Notes: generated from the letters alone by a model not told the origin. A stretch of DNA of 64,000 nucleotides from Liolophura sinensis (GCF_032854445.1 NC_088300.1:81334101-81398100); one strand, 5' to 3'; positions 55,401 to 64,000 are shown, counted from the first letter of the stretch. Numbers and translations: made by a program.

Positions 55401-58400
55401 GACAGGTACGCAACATCTTAACTCATGGAGAGATGGCAAACACCACAACTGTCAGGTCTTAGCTCACTGACAAGTATGCAATACATTAACTCATTGAGAC
55501 ATGGCAAACACCACAACTGTCAGGTCTTAGCTCACTGACAGGTACACAACACCTTAACTCATGGAGACATGGCAACCACCACAACTGTCAGGTCTTAGCT
55601 CATTGACAGGTGCACAACACTTTAACTCATGGAGAGATGGCAAACACTACAACTGTCAGGTCTTAGCTCACTCACAGGTACGCCACACCTTAACTCATTG
55701 AAATATGGCAAACACCACAACTGTCAGGTATGTAACACCTTAACTCATGGAGAGATGGCAAACACCACAACTGTCAGGCCTTAGCTCACTGACAGGTATG
55801 CAACACCTTAACTCATGGAGAGATGACAAACACCACAACTGTCAGGTCTTGCGTGTAGCTCACTGACAGGTACGCAACACCTTAACTCATGGAGAGATGG
55901 CAAACACCACAACGGTCAGGTCTTAGGTCACTGACAGGTACAACACCTTAACTCATAGAGACATGGCAAACACCACAACTGTCGGGTCTTACGTGTAGCT
56001 CACTGACAGGTACGCAACATCTTAACTCATGGAGACATGGCAAACACCACAACTGTCAGGTCCTAGCTCACTGACAGGTACGCAACACCTTAACTCATGG
56101 AGACATGGCAAACACCACAACTGTCAGGTCTTAGCTCACTCACAGGTACACAATACCTTAACTCATGGAAAGATGGCAAACACCACAACTGTCAGGTCTT
56201 AGCTCATTGACAGGTACGCAACACCTTAACTCATGGAGACATGGCAAAGACTACAACTGTCAGGTCTTAGCTCACCGACAGGTACACAATACCTTAACTC
56301 ATGGAAAGATGGCAAAGACTACAACTGTCAGGTCTTAGCTCACTGACAGGTACGCAACAACTTAACTCATGGAGAGATGGCAAACACCACAACTGTCAGG
56401 TCTTAGCTCACTGACAGGTATGCAACACCTTAACTCATGGAGACATGGCAAACACCACAACTGTCAGGTCTTAGCTCACCGACAGGTACACAATACCTTA
56501 ACTCATGGAAAGATGGCAAACACCACAACTGTCAGGTCTTAGCTCATTGACAGGTACGCAACACCTTAACTCATGGAGACATGGCAAACACCACAACTGT
56601 CAGGTCTTAGCTCATTGACAGGTACGCAACACCTTAACTCATGGCAAGATGGCAAAGACTACAACTGTCAGGCCTTAGCTCACTGACAGGTACACAATAC
56701 CTTAACTCATGGAAAGATGGCAAAGACCACAACTGTCAGGTCTTAGCTCACTGACAGGTATGCAACAACTTAACTCGTGGAGAGATGGCAAACACCACAA
56801 CTGTTAGGTCTTACCTCACTGACAGGTATGCAACACCTTAACTCATGGAGAGATGGCAAACACCACAACTGTCAGGTCTTAGCTCATTGACAGGTACGCA
56901 ACACCTTAACTCATGGAGACATGGCAAACACCACAACTGTCAGGTCTTAGCTCATTGACAGGTACGCAACACCTTAACTCATGGAGACATGGCAAACACC
57001 ACAACTGTCAGGTCTTAGATCACTGACAGGTACACAATACCTTAATTCATGGAAAGATGGCAAACACCACAACTGTCAGGTCTTAGCTCATTGACAGGTA
57101 TGCAACACCTTAACTCATGGCAAGATGGCAAAGACTACAACTGTCAGGTCTTAGCTCACCGACAGGTACACAATACCTTAACTCATGGAAAGATGGCAAA
57201 GACTACAACTGTCAGGTCTTAGCTCACTGACAGGTATGCAACAACTTAACTCATGGAGAGATGGCAAACACCACAACTGTCAGGTCTTAGCTCACTGACA
57301 GGTATGCAACACCTTAACTCATGGAGACATGGCAAACACCACAAGTGTCAGGTCTTAGCTCACCGACAGGTACACAATACCTTAACAATACAACTGTCAG
57401 GTTTTAGCTCACTGACAGGTACGCAACACCTTAACTCATGGAGACATGGCAAACACTAGAACTGTCAGGTCTTAGCTCACTCACAGGTGTGCAACACCTT
57501 AACTCATGGAGACATGGCAAACACTAGAACTGTCAGGTCTTAGCTCACTCACAGGTGTGCAACACGTTCCTCACCGAGAGATGGCAAACATCAGAACTGT
57601 CAGGTTTTAGCTCACTCACAAGTACAACACCTTAACTCATGGAGACATGGCAAACACTAGAACTGTCAGGTCTTAGCTCACTCACAGGTGTGCAACACGT
57701 TCCTCACCGAGAGATGGCAAACATCAGAATTGTCAGGTTTTAGTTCACTCACAAGTACAACACCTTAACTCATTGAGAGAAAACCAATACCTCAGTTAAC
57801 TGGCCAACATAAAGTTCATTTAATTATACAAGGTTATTTCATATTTGATTCTTGTTTAACATCTTACTCAAGATTTTTTCCACTTATACGACAGCAATCA
57901 GGTTTTGATCAAGGACCTGACAGATGTAACCAGGTGGGGCTTTAACTATCTGTAAGGCTCACTGATAGATATACATGTACCTCAGTTCATCCATATGTGG
58001 CCTATACATTAGCTGATGGAAAAGTGGCCAATATCTGGGCTGATGGAAATGTGGTCAATATCTTTATAATAATAGCCTTCATGTACATTTGTAAGCCTGG
58101 GGAAGTAAAATGTGACTCAAAATCATCCACTTTGGGATTTAATGATTCCCCTTTTTTGTTTTTTTTTCTTACTTCAGGTGTACAGTTTTGTTTGTTATCC
58201 ATATTTCTTGACAAGTACTCATCCATCATAAAGCAGTTTATAGTAAAGGCATTGTGCTACTAACCCTTCTCTGGAGAGACAGACACCAGTGCCAGAGAGC
58301 CAGGTTAGTTTTGGCCTGCTTTTCCTGGGCTTGTTCATGTTCTTGCTTCCAGCATGCAAAGTAGCGAGTCTGGGCCACCGTCTGACGAAACCACAGCGCC

Positions 58401-61400
58401 TGGCGAGCTAGCAGCTGTAACACAAAACACATCATGTCTGAGCCACCATCTGACAAAACCACAGCGTCTGACGAGCTGGCAGCTGTAACACAAAATACAT
58501 CATGCCTGAGCCACCGTCTGACGAAACCACAGCACCTGGCCAGCTAGCTGCTGTAACAGAAAAAACACATCATGTCTGAGCCACCGTCTGACCAAACAAC
58601 AGTGCCTGGCCAGCTAGCAGCTGTAACACAAAACACATCATGTCTGAGCCACCGTCTGACGAAACCACAGCACCTGGCTAGCTAGCAGCTGTAACACAAA
58701 ACACATCATGTCTGAGCCACCATCTGACAAAACCACAGTGGATGGCAAGCTAGCAACTGTAACACAAAACACGTCATTTCTGAGCCACCGTCTGATGAAA
58801 CAACAGTGCCTGGCCAGCTAGCAGCTGTAACAGAAAAAACACATCATGTCTGAGCCACTGTCTGACAAAACCACAGTGCCTGGTGAGTGAGGAGATGTAA
58901 CACAAAACACATCATGTCTGAGCCACTGTCTGACGAAACAACAGTGCCTGGCCAGCTAGCAACTGTAACACAAAACACGTCATTTCTGAGCCACCGTCTG
59001 ACGAAACCACAGTGCCTGGCCAGCTAGCTGCTGTAACAGAAAAAACACATCATGTCTGAGCCACCGTCTGACGAAACCACAGTGCCTGGCGAGCTAGCAG
59101 CTGTAACACAAAACACATCATGTCTGAGCCACCGTCTGACAAAACCACAGTGGATGGCAAGCTAGCAGCTGCAACACAAAACACATCATGTCTGAGCCAC
59201 CGTCTGATGAAACCACAGTGCCTGGCGAGCTAGCAGCTGTACCACAAAACACGTCATTTCTGAGCCACCGTCTGATGAAACAACAGCGTCTGACGAGCTG
59301 GCAGCTGTAACACAAAACACGTCATTTCTGAGCCACCGTCTGATGAAACAACAGTGTCTGGCCAGCTAGCAGCTGTAACAGAAAAAACACATCATGTCTG
59401 AGCCACCGTCTGACGAAACCACAGTGCCTGGCCAGCTAGCTGCTGTAACAGAAAAAACACATCATGTCTGAGCCACTGTCTGACCAAACAACAGTGCCTG
59501 GCCAGCTAGCAGCTGTAACACAAAACACATCATGTCTGAGCCACTGTCTGACAAAACCACAGCGTCTGACGAGTGAGGAGATGTAACACAAAACACATCA
59601 TGTCTGAGCCACTGTCTGACAAAACCACAGTGCCTGGTGAGTGAGGAGATGTAACACAAAACACATCATGTCTGAGCCACCATCTGACGGCAGATAGATT
59701 TTCGTGTATTAATTTCATCAACTTTCGCCATTATTTTAAGGTTTACTTACCTGGGAGAAAACACTGGAGAGAAACAGCATACCTCTTAATATGGCTTAAT
59801 ATTCTTAACTATGAATGTTTTCTTTGGTATGTTTATATTTTGCTGTGTATTGAATGGTCTAACACCACCACTTTTCCTACCTGACCAGGCAAGTTGCTCG
59901 TATCAGTTGCTACCGACTGTTGTTGCTACCGACTGTTGTATTACCTTCTTCCTGTAAGACAGCTGACAGAAATGCTTCCAGGCCTGGAGAGTTCTAAGCC
60001 CAACACAGTTCTGGTGATGTTGTACTGCCTGCTCGTGTTTCAGCGTCAGGATAAGAGCCTCATCCCGCGCCAGTCTCCAGTGCAGAAAGCTCCGCCGTAA
60101 TATCCCTGTTTACAAACAGATAAGAACCATGATTGATCACACATGGACATGTAAATCATGACACATGCACATGTAAATCATCACACACGTATCTGATTTG
60201 TTTGTTTAATTGGTGTTTTAGGCCGTACTCAAGAACATTTTCACATAGACGATGGCAACCAGCAGTATGGTGTGAGGAAACCGGGCATAGCCCGCGGAAA
60301 ATCCATGACCATCCGCAGGCTGCTGGCTGACAATCCCATGTACGGCCGGGGAGGAAGCCAGCATGCGACTTTAACTCACAGAGAACGCTTTGGTGAGAGG
60401 CTCCTGCGTTATTATGTTGCGCTAGCACGCTAACCAACTGAGACCCCCCCCCCCCTCCCAATCGCACACGTACATGTAAATCATGACACATGAATACGCA
60501 AATCATCACAAATACACATGCAAATCATGACACATGGACATGCAAATCACCACACATATGCATATGCAAATCGACACAGATGGTTATGTAAATTATCAGA
60601 CACATACATGTAAATCATCACACATGCACATGTCCGTGTAAATTATCACAAATGTACCTGTAAATCATCACAAACAGGCATGTAAATCATCACAAACTGG
60701 CATGTAAATCATCACACATGCACATCATCACACATGCATATGTAAATCATCACACATCCACATGTAAATCACAGGGATGAGAATGGTTATTGGAAAAAAA
60801 GTCTAAAACTATTTTATATACTGAATGAAACGAATACTGCAAGTGAGCGAATGAGCAACCTGAGTCTACATGTGGTTACCACATGTGGTTGTGGTACATG
60901 TGGTTACCATTGCAAGCCGCTGCAAAGCAGATATGCTAAAGTGCGTAAATGGTACTGGTAAAAGCTATTGACATTGTAAAATGGTCAGTATGCGTTATAT
61001 ATCTTACAACCACAGGTTGTAAGATATATATATATATCTTAACCACAGGTTGTAAGATATATAACCTGTATGAAGGATCTGATGTTAGTACATGTGTGTC
61101 AGATATATAACCTATATGGAGGGCCAGCTGTTACCTCATGTATGTAAGATATATCACCTGTATGAAGGATCTGATGTTAGCACATGCGTGTCAGATATAT
61201 AAATTGTATGGAGGGCCAGGTGTTGGCACACATATGTTAGATATATAACCTGTATGGAGGGCCAGCTGTTAGCTCATGTATGTAAGATATATAACCTGTA
61301 TGAATGGCCTGACGTTAGCGCGTGTGTCAGATACATAACCTGTATGAAGGGCCTCATATTAGTATATGTGTGTAAGATACATAACCTGTATGGAGGGCTT

Positions 61401-62860
61401 GATGTTAGCATATGTACGTAAGATATATAACCTGTATGAAGGATCTGATGTTAGCACATGTATGTTAGATATATAACCTGTATGAAGGATCTGATGTTAG
61501 CACATGTATGTTAGATATATAACCTGTATGAAGGATCTGATGTTAGCACATGTATGTTAGATATATAACCTGTATGAAGGATCTGATGTTAGCACATGTA
61601 TGTTAGATATATAACCTGTATGAAGGATCTGATGTTAGCACATGTATGTTAGATATATAACCTGTATGAAGGATCTGATGTTAGCACATGTATGTTAGAT
61701 ATATAACCTGTATGAAGGATCTGATGTTAGCACATGTATGTTAGATATATAACCTGTATGAAGCTCTTCTTGTCCTTGCATAACCAGCTGAGCCGTCTCA
61801 CTTTTCTTGTAAGCGTGGATTGCAGCAAAACGATGCCACGTCTTCAGCACCTACCATGTGAAATAGCCACAGATATCTATTATAATGTATTCACATAATT
61901 AGACAATAAAAGTGTCAAACTTCACATGTTCTCCATACCTCCATGTCCATGTGCTATATGTATACTCAGTATTTATATCCAAAGCCAAACTCTCTTCAAG
62001 CCTCAGTTCAAACCTTCTTTATACCCACACCTGCCATACTCAAGAATATTTCACTTATACGACGGCGGCCAGCATTATGGTGGGTGGAAACTGGGCACAG
62101 CCCAAAGGAAAGCCACGACCATCCGCAGGTTGCTGACAGACCTTCCCACGTATGGCTGGAGAGGAAGCCAGCATAAGCTGAACATGAACTCACATCAACT
62201 GCATTGGTGAGAGACTCCTGGGTCATTACGTTACACTAGCGCACTAACCAACTGAGCCACGGAGGCCCCTACTGTGTGTGTTGTGATTTACATCAATTCT
62301 CTGTGACTCACTCACTGTGGTGTACATGCACCTCTGCTCTTCCTTTAACTCAACTTTGCTAAGATCCTCCTCTTGTGGTGTACCTCACTCACTGTGTGAC
62401 TCACCTTTACTGAGATTCTCCATATGTGGAGTAGCTCTCCCTTTGACCCACCTTTGCTAAGATCCTCCTGTTGGGGCGTGCCTCTGCTCGCCCTGTGACT
62501 CACCTTTTTTAAGATCATCCTGTTGTGGTGTACCTAACTCACTGTGTGACTCATCTTGACTAAGATGCTCCTATTGTGGTGTACCTAACTAACTGTGTGA
62601 CTCACCTTTACTAAGATGCTCCTCTTGTGGTGTACCTCACTCACTGTTTGACTCACCTTTACTAAGATCCTCCTGTTGTGGTGTGCCTCAGCTTTCTGTG
62701 ACTCACCTTTACTCAGATCCTCCTGTTGTGGTGTTGCTAACTCACTGTGTGACTCACCTTTACTAAGATCCTCCTATTGTGGTGTGTCTCTGCTCTCTTG
62801 TTGGCCTCTCTCTCTTGGATGTTCTCGTGGATGCGCCTACCCCATGTCTGTATTACCCAC
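46297..62860 (-). CDS. SFI1-like centrin-binding centrosomal protein, C-terminal ten exons (5' part outside window)
   Basis: Exons on the - strand in order: 62860-62758, 61850-61754, 60105-59945, 58414-58265, 54380-54204, 52964-52702, 50225-50109, 48542-47907, 47583-47472 and 46407-46297. All have GT-AG borders and matching phases; together they are 1927 bases with one open frame ending in TAG. The first six exons encode Sfi1-type helical repeats with regularly spaced tryptophans (QTWGRRIHE, KTWHRFAA, LHWRLARDE, QAWKHFCQL, LALWHWCLSL, TQWLRVAHELTQFRAKFAAQ, FALRWKLTVARR). A proline/serine-rich linker follows, then a C-terminal coiled coil (QIRDTLKQFEEKKKKL and later ITEEISILKKEIS). In the SFI1 family these repeats bind centrins along a long helix at the centriole or centrosome. 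The C-terminal coiled-coil layout resembles that of vertebrate SFI1. More repeat exons must lie past 62860, probably beyond the window. Confidence 0.9.
46630..47471 (-). repeat. splice-donor array: 100-bp unit with copies of the end of in-window exon 9, ~8 copies
   Basis: Read on the - strand, each unit contains GTGTGGAGGATCAGGGATGA then GCTTGTACAG|GTGAGTCAGAGG. This resembles the exon 9 end GTGTGGAAGATGAGG...AGAGATGAGCTTGTGCAG|GTGAGTGAGAGG. The unit nearest the exon is shorter; those from 46900 to 47300 are nearly identical. Confidence 0.93.
47472..47583 (-). CDS. SFI1-like in-window exon 9: coiled coil
   Basis: It has acceptor GACATTGTAG and donor CTTGTGCAG|GTGAGT, with 112 bases from phase 2 to phase 0. 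The peptide is VLKSQWKQLSSLIKDQRM, TDDSVEDEDTRNIRDELVQ. Its last ~40 bases and the donor are amplified downstream as a 100-bp array. Confidence 0.85.
47584..47906 (-). other. SFI1-like intron between exons 8 and 9, unique
   Basis: No array and no other feature; it is the only short array-free intron of this gene in the window. Confidence 0.6.
47907..48542 (-). CDS. SFI1-like in-window exon 8: long linker and start of coiled coil
   Basis: It has acceptor TATCCTGTAG and donor AAACTGAA|GTAAGT, with 636 bases entering and leaving in phase 2. It encodes a linker with repeated RP(T/R)VI(S/L)(S/P)EEN-like motifs (RPTVISSEENRVQQPYQLPC, RPRVILPEENSVSQLPCH), His/Pro-rich stretches, and a helical end VVQIRDTLKQFEEKKKKLK. 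If the intron is retained, translation stops at the TAA three bases into it. Confidence 0.88.
48560..50038. repeat. 52-54 bp array in two subfamilies, ~28 copies (SFI1-like intron)
   Basis: Left part (48560-49100): ATGAAAGATGTGAGCGGAAT with TGGATAACCTCACTGTACAG. Right part (49100-50038): GAGAGGAATGCTAGAGACAA then TGGATAACCTCACTGTACAG and TGGAGGAA(T/A)CAT. Both share the palindrome CACTGTACAGTG. Confidence 0.94.
50109..50225 (-). CDS. SFI1-like in-window exon 7: linker
   Basis: It has acceptor GTTACCTGCAG and donor GGATTCAG|GTTAGT, with 117 bases, phase 2 to phase 2. The peptide SSHALTLRLMRPRPRQPDFL then IDSLKREGLLTTSSGHKGF is low-complexity and basic. The acceptor plus about 70 bases of this exon are amplified upstream as a ~100-bp array (50235-52385), so the exon border is supported by phase and by the fit to neighbours rather than by uniqueness. 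Confidence 0.8.
50235..52385 (-). repeat. splice-acceptor/exon array: ~100-109 bp unit copied from in-window exon 7, ~20 copies
   Basis: On the + strand the exon reads GAGTCAATCAAGAAGTCTGG ... CTAGTCTGAGG-like ... GGGAGCTGCAG|GTAACACAG. The array repeats exactly this order (GAGTTAATCAGGGGGTCTGA, GTGTGCTAGTCTGTGAGTAG, TTTGGGAGGTAACACATAAC). The four copies nearest the exon keep CTGCAG or an equivalent AG; the distal, mutually similar copies have lost it. Confidence 0.93.
52386..52701 (-). other. SFI1-like intron, unique part next to exon 6 donor
   Basis: AT-rich, with no feature other than the intron itself. Confidence 0.5.
52702..52964 (-). CDS. SFI1-like in-window exon 6: last Sfi1 repeat and start of linker
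   Basis: It has acceptor ACATTTCAG and donor TCAGAGAG|GTGAGT, with 263 bases from phase 0 to phase 2. The first third (NLFIAHYNCMLQSAYDTYQL, VQKFALRWKLTVARRKTS) is the final Trp repeat. The rest is proline/serine-rich linker (IPRESHDPPRSRIIPTAPVL). Confidence 0.9.
53080..54130. repeat. ~28-bp minisatellite, ~37 copies (SFI1-like intron)
   Basis: The unit is ACCTATGGTGTGGTGAAATG followed by GAGGTATA, with many point variants (GCAGTATAACC, ATGTTTAACC). It does not visibly contain either neighbouring splice site. Confidence 0.95.
54204..54380 (-). CDS. SFI1-like in-window exon 5: Sfi1 repeats and helix
   Basis: It has acceptor TTGACTTCAG and donor CATTCAAAG|GTAAGA, with 59 codons in phase 0. 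The peptide includes VLILWWSYTENRRRKK, RRQLRLLREGATQWLRVAHE and LTQFRAKFAAQQHSK. The GATQWLRVA...FAAQQ stretch is the most SFI1-like segment in the window. Confidence 0.93.
54400..57785. repeat. 68-bp array, ~50 copies, 3.4 kb (SFI1-like intron)
   Basis: The unit is GGTACGCAACACCTTAACTC, ATGGAGACATGGCAAACACC, ACAACTGTCAGGTCTTAGCT, CACTGACA. A ~494-bp block is duplicated (about 54490-54770 and 54985-55265). The array begins within ~20 bases of the acceptor of in-window exon 5; AACACCT at the exon edge recalls the unit, but I cannot show that the acceptor itself is copied. Confidence 0.95.
57786..58264 (-). other. SFI1-like intron, unique part with SINE remnant
   Basis: A short stretch at about 57866-57905 (TTCCACTTATACGACAGCAA) looks like the 3' end of an inverted SINE. 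Nothing else is recognised. Confidence 0.45.
58265..58414 (-). CDS. SFI1-like in-window exon 4: two Sfi1 repeats
   Basis: It has acceptor GTGTTACAG and donor CAGAGAAGG|GTTAGT, with 50 codons in phase 0. The peptide begins LLARQALWFRQTVAQTRYFA and includes NLALWHWCLSLQRR. The acceptor and first ~48 bases are amplified upstream (58415-59700) in a 68-bp array. Confidence 0.9.
58415..59703 (-). repeat. splice-acceptor/exon array: 68-70 bp unit copied from in-window exon 4, ~18 copies
   Basis: Read on the - strand each unit is GTTACAG|CTGCTAGCTCGCCAG, GCACTGTGGTTTCGTCAGAC, GGTGGCTCAGACATGATGTG, TTTTGT. The part after the bar is the first ~48 bases of the exon. After CAGAC the copies diverge from the exon into ATGATG and rejoin the intron end. 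Most copies keep an intact TTACAG acceptor. Confidence 0.95.
59704..59944 (-). other. SFI1-like intron, unique part next to exon 3 donor
   Basis: No feature recognised. Confidence 0.5.
59945..60105 (-). CDS. SFI1-like in-window exon 3: two Sfi1 repeats
   Basis: It has acceptor TTTGTAAACAG and donor AGGAAGAAG|GTAATA, with 161 bases from phase 1 to phase 0. The peptide carries ILRRSFLHWRLARDEALILT and LRTLQAWKHFCQLSYRKK, two tryptophan repeat motifs about 33 residues apart. Confidence 0.9.
60199..60458 (-). mobile_element. tRNA-derived SINE, near full length
   Basis: In reverse orientation it ends in the tRNA-like head: GTTGGTTAGCGTGCTAGCGC as read on the - strand, preceded by a G/C run. It includes the central GGTCATGGATTTTCCGCGGG segment and the tail CGGCCTAAAACACCAATTAA. 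Two sister copies lie at 62033 and 63345. The head matches a tRNA A box. Confidence 0.85.
60460..60775. repeat. ~20-bp irregular repeat (SFI1-like intron)
   Basis: Repeats of CACATGTAAATCATCACACA with varying spacers. A few copies also precede the SINE at 60130-60190, so the SINE appears to have inserted into this repeat. Confidence 0.85.
60776..61009 (-). other. SFI1-like intron, unique segment
   Basis: It contains ACATGTGGTTACCACATGTGG-like local inverted repeats near 60870-60910. No gene. Confidence 0.5.
61010..61753 (-). repeat. splice-donor array: 46-bp unit with copies of the end of in-window exon 2, ~16 copies
   Basis: The + strand unit is AACCTGTATGAAGGATCTGA, TGTTAGCACATGTATGTTAG, ATATAT. 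Read on - it contains CTTCATACAG|GTTATATATC, the last ten bases of the exon and its donor. Copies at 61430-61750 are almost identical; those at 61010-61400 are diverged. Confidence 0.95.
61754..61850 (-). CDS. SFI1-like in-window exon 2: Sfi1 repeat
   Basis: It has acceptor ATGGTAG and donor CATACAG|GTTATA, with 97 bases from phase 0 to phase 1. The peptide VLKTWHRFAAIHAYKKSE then TAQLVMQGQEELHT has the repeat's Trp and a basic/acidic helix. The exon end CTTCATACAG and donor are amplified downstream as a 46-bp array. Confidence 0.85.
62033..62270 (-). mobile_element. tRNA-derived SINE, near full length
   Basis: It contains, as read on -, GGGGCCTCCGTGGCTCAGTT (tRNA-like A box region), then the conserved GGTCGTGGCTTTCCTTTGGG and GTCGTATAAGTGAAATATTC. 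It lies in the intron between in-window exons 1 and 2. Confidence 0.88.
62280..62757 (-). repeat. splice-donor array: ~42-51 bp unit with copies of the end of in-window exon 1, ~9 copies
   Basis: The + strand unit is GTGACTCACCTTTACTAAGA, TCCTCCTGTTGTGGTGTACC. Read on - each holds GGAGGATCTTAGTAAAG|GTGAGTC, the exon end and donor. At least six copies keep an intact GTGAGTC; one (about 62550) reads GATGAGTC and has lost it. Confidence 0.92.
62758..62860 (-). CDS. SFI1-like in-window exon 1: Sfi1 repeat
   Basis: It has acceptor CTTGTAG and donor GTAAAG|GTGAGT. It enters with the last base of a codon and leaves in phase 0. The peptide is WVIQTWGRRIHENIQERE followed by ANKRAETHHNRRILVK. The preceding exon is not found in the window. 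Its last ~20 bases and donor are repeated downstream. Confidence 0.85.
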
Positions 62861-63344
62861 CTACAAGAACACAACACACTGGTCATCACAGAGGTCAGCA
62901 GTTCATCGGCATCACCTCACTTTACAGACTGCAATCATGTCACATACAGTGTCACCCAGTATTCTCCCCTCATCCCCAACTCTTGTCTTTCTCTTCCACT
63001 ACATGTATCGCAATCTAACAGTATGAACTCATCCTTAACCCAGAGCCTAAGACAATGTGTAGTTAGAAGCCTGTGAAATGTATCAAGCCCAATCCATAAT
63101 CAGACCTCAGGCAACCGTTGTTCCACTGCCAATGTACTTTGGGCCTATAATTTGTTGACAGCTGTATGAATGCAGCTGCCTGTCTACACTGAACAACTAC
63201 ACTGGTTTATTCATTCTGAAATGCAGCTGGCTATCTACACTGAACAACTACATTGGTTTTTTCATTCTGAATGCAGCTGTCTATCTACAACGAACAACTA
63301 CACTGGTTTATTCACTCTGTAGGAATTACTATCAGTCACAATGG
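62861..63344. other. region upstream of in-window exon 1
   Basis: I find no further SFI1-like exon. A 51-bp repeat of three copies is at 63172-63320. Short + strand reading frames overlapping 62676-63076 are shadows. Confidence 0.5.
63172..63320. repeat. ~51-bp repeat, 3 copies
   Basis: The unit contains AATGCAGCTG(C/G)C(T/A)(G/A)TCTAC and CTGAACAACTACACTGGTTT. Confidence 0.88.
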
Positions 63345-63506
63345 ATTCTATTTTTATTTCCACGACCCGCATTATGGCGAGAGGAAACCAGGCAGAGCCT
63401 AGAGAAAAACCACAATCATCTGCAGGTTATTGGTAGACCTTCCCACATACGGCCAAACTCATTGCATCGCGCTGGAACTCTAACCACTTCTGCCACAGAG
63501 GCCCCC
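63345..63506 (-). mobile_element. tRNA-derived SINE, internally deleted copy
   Basis: It matches the copy at 62033: as read on -, GGGGCCTCTGTGGCAGAAGT, then GTGGGAAGGTCTACCAATAA and GGTTTCCTCTCGCCATAATG. About 60 bases between head and body are missing. Confidence 0.75.
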
Positions 63507-63811
63507 AATGGATTTGTGAGAATTCTGCCTTGGGTTTATAAAAAACTGAATTACAGGGTGTCATAAACTGGATAAAAGGCATTGTAAGGTGAAACAGCAG
63601 ATTTTAAAGGTTGCTTAAACTCAGACTGCAAAGGGTCAGTCCTTACAGCCAAGATTTACTTGACACCAAGCAAATATCAATGTTGTTACAATATTAGAGA
63701 TGCCTATGAATCTTAAGTTAAGCATGACACGAGAAATGCCTAGGCAGTCCACAGTATGATGTATGTCCACATGTACATGTATGGAATGGTGCAGTTGTAC
63801 GGTATGAAAGT
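63507..63811. other. unique segment
   Basis: No gene or repeat recognised. Confidence 0.5.
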
Positions 63812-63870
63812 GGGGACCTCCGTGGCTCAGTTGGTTAGAGCACTAGCCCAGCGTAATGACCAAGAACGGC
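63812..63870 (+). mobile_element. tRNA-like SINE head
   Basis: GGGGACCTCCGTGGCTCAGT, TGGTTAGAGCACTAGC is a tRNA A-box-type head shared with the SINE copies to the left. The body that follows differs and is itself tandemly duplicated. Confidence 0.75.
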
Positions 63871-64000
63871 TCATCTGGCCGTGTGGTGTGGGGTAGCAGC
63901 CTGATCCACAGTGAGGGCTCATGTCAGGCTGCTGGCAGGTCATCTGGCCGTGTGGTGTGGGCTAGCAGCCTGATCCACAGTGAGGGCTCATGTCAGGCTG
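63867..64000. repeat. ~75-bp tandem duplication after the SINE head, runs to window end
   Basis: Two copies of TCATCTGGCCGTGTGGTGTG ... AGCCTGATCCACAGTGAGGG, CTCATGTCAGGCTG. More copies may continue past 64000. Confidence 0.85.

Noticed and set aside
4955..61753. Possible CRISPR-like arrays
   Set aside because: Repeats are contiguous with no unique spacers, the genome is eukaryotic, and no cas genes are present.

Overview
This is a eukaryotic, intron-rich stretch. It most likely comes from a lophotrochozoan invertebrate, and a mollusc is the best guess. The evidence is GT-AG introns, tRNA-derived SINEs of a type I associate with molluscs, and a multi-domain Cu-only superoxide-dismutase repeat protein of the kind known from molluscs and other invertebrates. 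I see no prokaryotic operon, viral gene, rRNA or tRNA gene. The species call is inference; the gene calls rest on the sequence.

There are two convergent genes. On the + strand (3130-37574) is a complete gene of 11 coding exons. They join in one open frame of 1036 codons and encode a secreted or surface protein. It has a signal peptide, two degenerate SOD-like domains, four SOD domains that keep all copper-binding histidines, a short cysteine-containing module, and a hydrophobic C-terminus typical of a GPI-anchor signal. On the - strand (62860 down to 46297) are the last ten exons (about 641 codons plus stop) of an SFI1-like centrin-binding centrosome protein; its 5' part lies beyond the right edge.

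The rest is dominated by tandem arrays. I estimate that about 60 percent of the window is minisatellite with units of 20 to 109 bp, in about two dozen unrelated families, almost all inside introns. Because many units lack stop codons, they produce long meaningless reading frames on both strands.

The most unusual feature is where the arrays sit and what they are made of. In at least eight introns of both genes the repeat unit contains a copy of the neighbouring splice site plus up to about 70 bases of exon. Examples are the acceptor of exon 2 (about a dozen copies), the donors of exons 4, 7 and 8, the polypyrimidine tract before exon 10, and in the SFI1-like gene three donors and two acceptors. 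Each real splice site is thus the end member of a ladder of decoys. Unit sequences differ completely between introns, so the arrays appear to have arisen locally at exon-intron borders.

Layout: 1-3129 upstream DNA; 3130-37574 SOD-repeat gene; 37575-about 38570 its 3' UTR; 38585-43290 intergenic arrays and unique DNA; 43290-46272 a 24-bp array abutting the SFI1-like stop codon; 46297-62860 SFI1-like gene; 62861-64000 unique DNA, SINEs and small repeats.
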